Below, in pieces: positions 1 through 9,300 of a stretch of DNA of 20,516 bases. The first letter of the stretch is position 1; every line of letters starts with the position of its first letter. This DNA comes from Moraxellaceae bacterium (GTDB taxonomy: Bacteria > Pseudomonadota > Gammaproteobacteria > Pseudomonadales > Ketobacteraceae): assembly GCA_002402125.1 (NCBI GenBank), contig NVVG01000029.1, positions 9,636-30,151 on the forward strand, read 5' to 3'. The notes below the pieces were generated by a model that saw nothing but the letters and a program-made list of their open reading frames with translations, was not told the origin of the DNA and searched no databases. The position numbers were made by a program, and so were the translations under genes.

Positions 1-3000
1 GACACTTTTCACATGCCCAATATCCAACAGCTGGCTACCACTCTTCACAGCCTCACCGACAGGGAAATTTTCAAATACCAAAATACTGTCAAATAACGAT
101 AGATCACCAGGCACATCAGAATTATGGTGAATATCGACAAGAGGTGTCGCTTCGAATCGACGTAAATCAACTTGTTCGTCTTGCATCGTTTTAAGTAACG
201 GACCAATACAGGTACTGTCAGACACATGCATACGAAGAGGTAATGTATTGATAAACAAACCTACGATACCTTCAACACCATGTAGGTCAGCAGGACGACC
301 AGATACAGTCGTCCCGAAAACAACATCTTCCTCACCACTATAACGCGAAAGCAATACGCCCCAACTTGCTTGTATCACGGTATTGAGAGTGATGTGCTGT
401 TCTCTGGCAAATTTTTGCAAGTCCGCTGTAAATCTTTCAGAGAAATACAACTCCTTATCAAAATATTCTTCTTTCCCACCACCAGCCTTTATTCCCGCTA
501 ATGGTGTTGGCGCTTCAAACCCGTGCAAATAATTCTTCCAAAATTGCAATGCATCGGCTTTATCAAAATCTTTTATCCAGTGTATAAAGTCCTCATATCG
601 ACCCGCTGGTGCCAACTTAGGCTGTAAACTTTGAGCAAAATCAGCATAAACCTGAAACACCTCTCCCATCACCAACGGCAACGACCAACCATCCAATACA
701 GCGTGATGAAAACTCCACACTAAACGAGATTTATCATTAGGAAGATCAATCCATGCCAAACGTGACAAACCGGGTATTGAAAAATCAAAACCTCGATTTC
801 TATCATGCTCTAACCAGGATTCTAAACGATGATCTATCTGTTGTTCCTCAACGTCGCGCCAATCAAACTCACTGATTTCGATATCAAAAGATTTATGCAC
901 AACCTGCAACGGAATATCCAACTCGTCCCACAAAAAAGCACTTCGTAAGACGGGATGCCTGTTTATCACATAGGTCCAGGCACGCTTCAAAATCTCTCGA
1001 TCTACACCACCAATAACCTCTACACTCAGTTGTTCAAAATAAACCGCTGATTCAGTATCAAATAAACTATGGAACAGCATGCCTTCTTGCATAGGTGACA
1101 AAGGATACACAGATTCTACTGTCGGGTCTGCGCCAAACAGTCGATCGACATCTATTTGATTAAGCAATGACAGTGGGAAATCTGAAGGTGTATAACCAAA
1201 GGATGAAGCCTCTGAACAGTGATCGATAATCTGCGATAAACTAGCGAGATAGCTTTCTGAAATTTTCTCTATTGTTTCATCACGGTAGATATCACTACTG
1301 TATATCCAATCTACTTGCAGGCTTCCATCGACAATATGACAATTTACACTAAGAAGGTGTGGCTCATCTGCATCCGCGCTATGTTCGCGCCCCCTATTTT
1401 CCGTTGCCAGCGAAAACCAAGTATTGCCATCTAACATGGAATCAAATTGACCTAGATAATTAAATACCACATCTGCTTTAGGAGCATCAGATAGTGCCTG
1501 ACGTAACGTCTCATCATTTGCAAAGGTTTTCAGCGCACCAAATCCAAAGCCCTTATTTGGGATTGAACGCAGCTGTTCTTTAACACGCTTGATGTTTGAT
1601 GCCAAAGGGAGGCCCACTTCAACATCCAGCCGCACTGGATATACCGATGTAAACCAACCTACCGTTCGACTTAGATCTATACGGTCATCAAATGATTCGC
1701 GACCATGCCCTTCTAGATCAATCAGTATTTCAGAATTGCCACTCCAATCAGCCATTGTTTTCGCAAGGGCTGTTAATAGCAAGTCATTGATCTCCGTTCT
1801 GTAAGCTTGTGACGAATCTCGAAGCAACGCGGCTGTTTTTGATGAAGACAGGCTTACCTTTTTGATTTTTGAATAAGAGACAGCGCTGGAGCCCGCGGGG
1901 TTATCAATGGGAATAGTCGGTTTCGCTACTTTTGTTTGGGTTAACCAGTAATCTGCCTCATCATAAATCAACGTGTTATTGGTATGAGTTACCAACGTAT
2001 TTACCCATTGCTGATAAGAGGTTGTTTTTACTGCGAACGAGATTTCCTTGTATTCTGCAACTTGAGCCAAGGCAGAACTAACATCATCTAACAATATACG
2101 CCAAGAAACACCATCAACCACAAGGTGATGAACAACCAATAACATCTTTCGCTGTTCATTTGGTAAATTAAATATTGTTACCGCAAACAGTGGGCCATCA
2201 GCGAGATTCAAACTTTTCTGGCATTTATTTGCATTAAAACTAATTTGCTCGGCGAGTCGTTCTGCGCTGAAACCAGTCAAATCTACACTTTTTAATGAGA
2301 ACGCCGGTTGGCCTTCGTTATTCTCTTGATGAAATTGACAAACCCCATCAGTGGATCGATTAAAACGCAAACGTAACGCGTCATGATGTGTAACCACGGC
2401 AGTCAACGCATCCTCAAGCTGATTCTTAGTGTGGATAAAACCCGGTTTCAAATCCAATAGGACTGATTGATTCCAATGCTGCTCTTCTACAAAGTTGTTA
2501 TCAAAAAACCATTTCTCAATAGGAGACAATGGTACAGCCCCAGTCACATTGCCCTGCTCCGCAAGAATTGGTGTTTCTACCTCACTTGCAACCGAGGCCA
2601 ATTCTGCGATGGTTTGATTCTCAAAAACCTGTTTTGTCGTTAAATGTAAACCCAACAGCTTGGCGCGACTAATGATCTGAATACTAAGAATCGAATCACC
2701 ACCAAGCTCAAAAAAGTTATCGAAAACACCTACCGTTGCAATCGACAACACTTCACACCAAATGCTCGCCAACGCTTGCTCTTTGTCATTGCGTGGCGTG
2801 ACATTTTCGCTTACTAACGCGGAATCCGTTTCAGGCTTCGGCAACGCATTTCTATCCAATTTTCCATTTGCCGTTACAGGAAAACTCTCCATCATTACAA
2901 AAAATGAAGGAACCATATAGTCCGGCAACGTTTGCTTTAATTCTGTTCGTAGATCTGACGCTTTTGGATATAATCCTTCTTGCGGAACAATATATGCTGT

Positions 3001-5838
3001 AATTTTCTTTACACCAGGCACGTCCTCTCGAGCAACAACAGCAACTTCACGCGTAGTATTAATATTGCTGATGGCTTCTTCAATTTCGCCAAGTTCAATT
3101 CGATAACCACGAATTTTTACCTGCTGATCGATACGCCCCAGATACTCCACAGTACCATCACTACAGTAACGAACCAGATCGCCCGTTTTATACATGACAG
3201 GGTCGCCGCCCTCATCGAAAGGGTTAGCAACAAACACGTCTTTTGTTAAATCATCTCGATTTAAATAGCCGTTGGTGACTCCGTCGCCGGAAGTATAAAG
3301 TTCACCAGGCACCCCAATGGGCACGGGAGACCGTGAGCTATCCAATATATAGATGCGCGTATTCGCTATTGGTCGCCCAATCGGCACAGTATGCCGAACT
3401 TGGGAAGAATCTAGCATTGGGTAACAACAGGTGAACGTGGTGTTTTCAGTGGGGCCGTAGCCGTTAATGAGACAAAGGTCGTCAACTTCATCTAGTACTT
3501 TACGTACTAACAAAGGAGATAGTACATCCCCTCCAGCAAGCAACTGCTTCACACCCATCAATTGATCGATATGATATTCTGCAATGTAGTGAAACAATGC
3601 AGCGGTTAACCACACTGCGTTGACCCGGTGTTTGTGTATAACACCACCAATCTCTTCTGGACTTAGTTGACCTGCAGGTGCAATAGCCAAACAACCACCG
3701 TTTAATAACGGAGCCCAAATTTCTAACGTGGAGGCATCAAATGAAATTGGCGCATACTGCAAAAATACTGTGTCACTATCCAACGTCATAAAGTCGATAT
3801 TTCTTACTAAGCGCACAATATTTCGTTGTACGACTTCAATACCCTTGGGTTTACCTGTTGATCCTGATGTATACATCACATACGCAGGTGCTGTTGCACC
3901 CACCTTGATGTTCGGTTCCGGCCATAGCTTTTCTTCTTTCGAAAAACGCTCAATCAATAAAATATTTTCATCGGCCACCGGCAATCGATCACGATGACGC
4001 TCATGAGCAATAACCACTGCCGCATCAGAATCATCCAACATAAAGTGTAGGCGGTCTTCGGGATATGACGGATCCAATGGCACATAGGCTGCGCCAGATT
4101 TTAAAATACCCAGCATGGACGCGATCATCTCTATTGACCGTTCGGCGCACAAACCTACTCGCTGATTTGGTTTAACTCCCTTATCAATAAGCGCATGCGC
4201 AATATTATTCGCTTGATTATTTAGTTGCTGATAGGTTATAGAATCTTCATTAATCTTAAGTGCAATTTTATCACTAAAAATCTCTACCTGATTTAAGAAG
4301 ACTGAAGCAACATCTAAATCACGCTCATACTGACAGGCAGTATCATTCCATTCTTTCAACAACAACTGCTTTTCATCAGAATTCAATAACGAAATTCCAT
4401 CAGCATGTTTATTGGATTCTGCTGCTACGTTACGAAGCACTTCAATATAGTGCTCCTTCATTCGCTCTATGGTAATTGGTTTAAACAAATCGGTACGATA
4501 TTCCCAATCGCCAACGATGCAACCATTTTCCTCACGAAGGTTTAACGTAATATCAAACTTTGATGTGGTTGATTCTTCTGGCATCAATTCAATGTTGACA
4601 CCTTTTAATGCTAAAGAATTTGTCGGTGCTGCATTTTGCAATACAAACATCACCTGAAATAAAGGCGTATGACTCATTTCGCGAGCAACACCTAATTCAT
4701 CTACTATGCGCTCAAAAGGTACGTCTTGATTATCGTAAGCTGCCGTCAAATTTGTCTGTACTTGAGATAGCAGCGAGGTAAAGGTAGGGTTACCACTCAA
4801 ATCATTCCTTATCGCTAGAGTATTTACAAAGCAACCGATCAATGGCTCCAATTCCGGACGCACACGATTGGCAATGGGTGTACCGACACAAATATCGTCT
4901 TGTCCGCAGTAACGGTGTAATAATACCTGTAGCGCTGTAAGTAACGTCGTGAACAACGTCACTCCTTGCGCTTTGCACAAGGTATTTAGTGATTGCCGAA
5001 TTTCTTTATCGATGCATATGGGTGTACTAGCGCCCTCATAGGTTTGAATGGGCGGTCGAGAGTAATCAGTAGGCAGTGCTAACACAGGAACATCGACCAG
5101 TCGCTCTTTCCAATAACGCAGCTGTTTATTTAGACGGTCCCCAGACAACCACTCTCTTTGCCACTGTGAAAAATCTGCATATTGTATTTTCAAGGCCGAT
5201 AACGGTGAAGGGGCATCGTCTGCATACGCCTCGTACAGAGCCGCCAGCTCACGTATCAATACACCCATCGACCAACCATCGGCGACAATATGATGCATAG
5301 TAACAAACAGCACAAAATTAGTTTGAGATAAGCGAATCAAACGTGTGCGCAGTAGTGGACCATTGACAAGATCAAATGCTGTATGTGCATCACCGGCAAA
5401 ACGCGCTTTAATGACTTCGTCCTGCTCCTCTGGCGACAGAGGCTCCAAACTAATGGTGGGCAATTCCCATCGTTGCGGCTCCATAATAACCTGACGGCCT
5501 TGTCCATCTTCCTCAATAAAAATTGTTCGCAATGCTTCGTGACGCAAAACAATTTCTTCAAATGCTAATCGCAGGGCTTCAATATCCAAATTGCCATCAA
5601 GTTTTAATGCAGCAGATATGTTGTAACTTGAAGTGCCGGACTGTAACTGTTCTAAAAACCACAATCGTTGTTGCGCGTAAGACATTGGCAATCGATTGTT
5701 TTCACGCGGATAAGGTTGTATTGAACCAATTTTAGGCTGAGCGCTCTTGCTCTTTTTTTGTTGAAGTTGCTTCAGTAAAAGCTCACGTTTTTCAGGTGAT
5801 AAACTGGCTAAACGTTTTAATAACTGCTTGTCACTCAT
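1..5838 (-). CDS. Nonribosomal peptide synthetase, C-A-T-E-C..., 3' end outside window
   Basis: This is the second NRPS of a lipopeptide assembly line, adding one amino acid, epimerising it and condensing it onward. Translating the minus strand from ATG at 5838 gives 1946 codons without a stop to the window edge. A TGA lies immediately before the ATG in frame, so the start cannot be further upstream; no strong Shine-Dalgarno is seen. Domains by residue: a Lys/Arg-rich N-terminal helix about 1-30; C about 50-480 (SYAQQRLWFL near 52, HHIVADGWS near 181); A about 510-1000 (YTSGSTGKPKG near 655, FDASTLEIW at 700, NGKLDR); T with LGGDSIL near 1044; E about 1080-1530 (HHLVVDGVSWR near 1237, NYLGQFD near 1458); C from about 1577 (SPMQEGMLFHS, HHAVLDGWS near 1710) to the edge. 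LGGDS carriers typically precede E domains, which fits. The pocket code DALWLGGTFK resembles Val/Ile codes. All five-position His/Asp motifs are intact. No thioesterase is in view. Confidence 0.95.
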   Translation of the reverse strand, partial: MSDKQLLKRLASLSPEKRELLLKQLQQKKSKSAQPKIGSIQPYPRENNRLPMSYAQQRLWFLEQLQSGTSSYNISAALKLDGNLDIEALRLAFEEIVLRHEALRTIFIEEDGQGRQVIMEPQRWELPTISLEPLSPEEQDEVIKARFAGDAHTAFDLVNGPLLRTRLIRLSQTNFVLFVTMHHIVADGWSMGVLIRELAALYEAYADDAPSPLSALKIQYADFSQWQREWLSGDRLNKQLRYWKERLVDVPVLALPTDYSRPPIQTYEGASTPICIDKEIRQSLNTLCKAQGVTLFTTLLTALQVLLHRYCGQDDICVGTPIANRVRPELEPLIGCFVNTLAIRNDLSGNPTFTSLLSQVQTNLTAAYDNQDVPFERIVDELGVAREMSHTPLFQVMFVLQNAAPTNSLALKGVNIELMPEESTTSKFDITLNLREENGCIVGDWEYRTDLFKPITIERMKEHYIEVLRNVAAESNKHADGISLLNSDEKQLLLKEWNDTACQYERDLDVASVFLNQVEIFSDKIALKINEDSITYQQLNNQANNIAHALIDKGVKPNQRVGLCAERSIEMIASMLGILKSGAAYVPLDPSYPEDRLHFMLDDSDAAVVIAHERHRDRLPVADENILLIERFSKEEKLWPEPNIKVGATAPAYVMYTSGSTGKPKGIEVVQRNIVRLVRNIDFMTLDSDTVFLQYAPISFDASTLEIWAPLLNGGCLAIAPAGQLSPEEIGGVIHKHRVNAVWLTAALFHYIAEYHIDQLMGVKQLLAGGDVLSPLLVRKVLDEVDDLCLINGYGPTENTTFTCCYPMLDSSQVRHTVPIGRPIANTRIYILDSSRSPVPIGVPGELYTSGDGVTNGYLNRDDLTKDVFVANPFDEGGDPVMYKTGDLVRYCSDGTVEYLGRIDQQVKIRGYRIELGEIEEAISNINTTREVAVVAREDVPGVKKITAYIVPQEGLYPKASDLRTELKQTLPDYMVPSFFVMMESFPVTANGKLDRNALPKPETDSALVSENVTPRNDKEQALASIWCEVLSIATVGVFDNFFELGGDSILSIQIISRAKLLGLHLTTKQVFENQTIAELASVASEVETPILAEQGNVTGAVPLSPIEKWFFDNNFVEEQHWNQSVLLDLKPGFIHTKNQLEDALTAVVTHHDALRLRFNRSTDGVCQFHQENNEGQPAFSLKSVDLTGFSAERLAEQISFNANKCQKSLNLADGPLFAVTIFNLPNEQRKMLLVVHHLVVDGVSWRILLDDVSSALAQVAEYKEISFAVKTTSYQQWVNTLVTHTNNTLIYDEADYWLTQTKVAKPTIPIDNPAGSSAVSYSKIKKVSLSSSKTAALLRDSSQAYRTEINDLLLTALAKTMADWSGNSEILIDLEGHGRESFDDRIDLSRTVGWFTSVYPVRLDVEVGLPLASNIKRVKEQLRSIPNKGFGFGALKTFANDETLRQALSDAPKADVVFNYLGQFDSMLDGNTWFSLATENRGREHSADADEPHLLSVNCHIVDGSLQVDWIYSSDIYRDETIEKISESYLASLSQIIDHCSEASSFGYTPSDFPLSLLNQIDVDRLFGADPTVESVYPLSPMQEGMLFHSLFDTESAVYFEQLSVEVIGGVDREILKRAWTYVINRHPVLRSAFLWDELDIPLQVVHKSFDIEISEFDWRDVEEQQIDHRLESWLEHDRNRGFDFSIPGLSRLAWIDLPNDKSRLVWSFHHAVLDGWSLPLVMGEVFQVYADFAQSLQPKLAPAGRYEDFIHWIKDFDKADALQFWKNYLHGFEAPTPLAGIKAGGGKEEYFDKELYFSERFTADLQKFAREQHITLNTVIQASWGVLLSRYSGEEDVVFGTTVSGRPADLHGVEGIVGLFINTLPLRMHVSDSTCIGPLLKTMQDEQVDLRRFEATPLVDIHHNSDVPGDLSLFDSILVFENFPVGEAVKSGSQLLDIGHVKSV

Positions 5839-5902
5839 TCAGAACTTTGCCTGTGTTGGTTCTTTTATCATGTTTATTCAATGAAACAAGCTTTGAATTA
5901 CA

Positions 5903-5930
5903 ACTACACAGCCACACTGCTCTGTGTTGT
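5903..5930 (-). promoter_or_regulatory. Inverted repeat in the leader of the second NRPS gene
   Basis: ACACAG (5906-5911) pairs with CTGTGT (5922-5927) across a 10-base loop. After one mismatch the stem continues with two more pairs (AC with GT). It sits 65-92 bases upstream of the ATG at 5838 and could be an operator or an RNA leader hairpin. Six-base repeats are common by chance in AT-rich DNA, so the evidence is weak. Confidence 0.25.
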
Positions 5931-6262
5931 CATTATCCATATCGATACACTTTCTACTGATTATCGATGGGATAGCCTATAAACCTCAATAACCCTATTT
6001 AACAATAACTTTTAGTATAGTGCTTTACGCTGCATGTCATTAAGCTTTTGCGTTATTGTTCAGGTATTTAGTGGTTCAATGGAATTAAATTAGCTTATTT
6101 GATAAGTGATTATTGTTGACTAAATAATTCAACAAATCGGCTTTACTCGCTAACAATCATATTCGTTATTTTTATTATCATTTAGGGAGCTTTACAGATC
6201 AAATAACACGCATAACAGCCCCATAGCTGGAGAATTATTGTATAGGAGACTGTTGACTATGC

Positions 6263-6287
6263 CCAGCCCTAAAAACGATTGGGCTGG
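6263..6287 (-). terminator. GC-rich hairpin after the first NRPS gene
   Basis: CCAGCCC (6263-6269) pairs perfectly with GGGCTGG (6281-6287) across an 11-base loop. It lies 70 bases past the stop of the upstream NRPS gene. The 3' side on the minus strand has no T-run, so this is not a canonical Rho-independent terminator. It could instead be an mRNA-stabilising or pausing hairpin between the two synthetase genes. Confidence 0.35.
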
Positions 6288-6356
6288 ACAGAATTAATGA
6301 ATAATATGAACCGGTTACAATAGCCTACGATCAAAACAGAATGGCGCAATAGAACT

Positions 6357-9300
6357 TTAATCAGGCATATCTTCGAACTCAGCTAGCAATGCAGCCAAAT
6401 CATCGTCGCTACCTTCAATTTCAATCTGTAGCAAGTGTAATGCAATAGCTTCGATGGTAGGATCCTCAAACATTGCACTTAGTGCCAATTCCACGTCAAA
6501 ATGCTCACGTATACGCGATACGACTTGGGTAGCAAGTAACGAGTGCCCGCCAATTTCGAAGAAATTGTCTAATACACCAACTTTGTCCAACCCTAGGACG
6601 GACGACCAAATACCAACCAATTCTGATTCAGTGTCATTCCGGGGCGCCAAGTAGGAGGACGTTGCTTTGACCCCGCCATCTGGGGCTGGCAAGGCCTTTT
6701 TATTGACCTTTCCATTACTAGTAAGCGGCAGCTCTTCCATTAATATATAGGTCCAAGGCACCATATATTCAGGTAATTTCTTTCGGATGGAGGATTTTAA
6801 TAGCGCCAAATCAATATCAACATCTTTGGCAACAATATACCCTACAAGGCGCCTATCGCCAGGCTGATCTTCGCGCGCCAATACCACTGCTTCATGCACC
6901 CCTTCAAATTGGCTAAGCGCAGATTCAATCTCACCCAGCTCAATCCGATAGCCTCGAATTTTCACCTGGTCATCCAAACGCCCCATATATTCAATTGTAC
7001 CATCCGGTAGATAACGACCTACATCTCCAGTTTTATACAATCTGTCATACAGACCACCAGCCCTATCGATAGATGGCACAAACGGATTATTAATAAAACG
7101 CTCATCTGTCAGTGCAGGCTGGTTCAAGTATCCATGACTCAAACCCTGTCCGCCAATATGTAATTCACCGGCAACACCAATGGGCACAGAATTGTTATAT
7201 GCATCGAGAATATACAGGTTTAAATCTGGGATTGGTCGGCCAATTAAACTTTGGCGCTTGTTCAAATCCGTTTCTGTCACTCGATGATAGGTAACATGAA
7301 CCGTTGTTTCAGTGATGCCGTACATATTCACAAGCTGAGGTTTCTCAAGACCTCGCCTATCACTCCATGCCTGAAGTGCCGCAAAATCGAGGGCTTCTCC
7401 TCCGAAAATCACTAAACGTAACGCTAACGCGCCATCCCCTTTCGTTAACGCGTCTGCGTCAACACGAATAAACTGGGTGAATGCACTGGGTGTTTGGTTA
7501 AGCACCGTGACTTTCTCTTGTTGAACAAGCTGATAGAAATTCTCGGTAGATTTGGCCACATCTTGAGGCACAATCACCAATCGACCTCCATGTAACAAGG
7601 CGCCCCAGATTTCCCAAACGGTAAAATCGAAAGCAAATGAATGGAACATCGTCCACACATCATGTTGATCAAATCCGTACCACTGATCCGTGGCCGAAAA
7701 CAACCGAATCACGTTGCTATGGGGAATTAATACGCCCTTTGGGTTACCGGTTGTACCTGAGGTATAGATCACGTAGGCACGATTGTCTGGTCCACATGGA
7801 ACGCCAGGGTTATTAGTCGGTAGTGCCGCAATCTCTTCTACTAACGTGTCTAGACAGTAAGTTTCATAGGTACCGTCGACTATATGCTCAACGACCGAAG
7901 TATCGGTCAAAAGTAACTTAACGGCCGCGTCTTCAAGTATAAACTTAATCCGCACTTCTGGGTTTGTCGGGTCAACCGGTACATAAGCGCCACCAGCTTT
8001 CAAAATACCCAGAATTGTCACCAACATTGAGGATGATCGTTGTAGACTCACTCCTACTAGCTGATTCTCAACCACGCCTTTGGCAAGTAACCAATGCGCC
8101 AGCTGATTTGATTGTTCGTTTAGTGAACGATAACTAACACTTTCACCATTAAATGATAACGCGATTGCCTCAGGATTCAGCACCACCTGCTGTTCAAACA
8201 GGGTGTGTACGCAATTATTGAAGTCAAACGTTGTATCAACATTATTCCATTCTTCTAACAACAACGTAGTTTCTGCTTCTGGCATCAAAGGCAAATCAGA
8301 GATTCTAGTATGCGGGTGTTCTACCGCCGCCTCTAGAACCGACTCTAAGTGCCCAACCATACGGTGTATGGTCGACGCATCAAATAAATCGGTGTTGTAT
8401 TCAATAATGCCATCTAAACCATCATCTTTTTCTGTGAGGTTTAACGTTAAGTCAAACTTGGCTGTCTTCATTACCGAAGGTAACAATTGCGAATCCAACC
8501 CTGGCAAACGCAGCTCGTGGTCAGCTGAGGCATTTTGCAAGGTAAACATCACTTGGAATAATGGCGAATGGCTCTTTTCTCTCGCCACACCTAACTTATC
8601 AACCAAACGTTCAAATGGAATGTCTTGGTGGTCGTATGCAGATAATGTGGTGTCTTGTACTTGCATCATCAAATCTACAAAGCGTGGATTACCAGAAAGA
8701 TCTGCGCGCAGGGCTAGGGTATTAACGAAACACCCAATAAGCCCCTCAAACTCTTCACGTACCCGATTTGCCACCGGTGTGCCAACACACACGTCATCTT
8801 GGCCGGTGTATCGATACAACAGTGCATAAAAACCCGACAGCAACGTCATAAATAACGTGGTACCTTGGTTTTGGCTTAACTCGTTCAATCGCTGAGTAAG
8901 TTCCAGCGACAACTTCACATGCTCGAACTCACCGGCAAAGGTTTGTATCGCTGGTCTAGGTCGATCTGTTGGCAGTTCAAGAACGGGAACACCGTCTAGG
9001 TGATTTTTCCAAAATGCCAATTGATGTTCAAAAACAGGTCCTTCCATCCATTCTCGTTGCCAACTGGCGTAATCAACATATTGAATACCAAGCGGCTGCA
9101 AATTTGCTTCCCGACTTTCAACAATTGAACCGTATAACTCTGCTATCTCATCAATGATGATACCTAGTGACCAACCATCTGAAATAATATGGTGCATGGT
9201 AAGTAGCAACACATGCTCCTGCTCTGCCGTTTTCAATAATCGAGAACGTATCAAGCGAATCCTACGAGCCTTATTCAGTGGACCGAGAATCAAATCAAAC

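Larger units (their letters stand above)
5839..6356. other. 518-bp gap between the two NRPS genes
   Basis: This AT-rich stretch separates the stop of the first NRPS gene from the start of the second. I see no convincing coding region, including no MbtH-like gene, which would be expected at about 70 codons. It holds two inverted repeats, listed separately. The gap is long for two genes whose proteins should work consecutively, so the downstream gene may have its own promoter. I could not identify a convincing -35/-10 pair on the minus strand. Confidence 0.7.

Noticed and set aside
8203..8829. 208-codon plus-strand ORF inside the NRPS gene
   Set aside because: It lies antisense to intact C-domain and linker coding of the 2890-aa synthetase, has no family resemblance, and is the sort of shadow long genes often produce.
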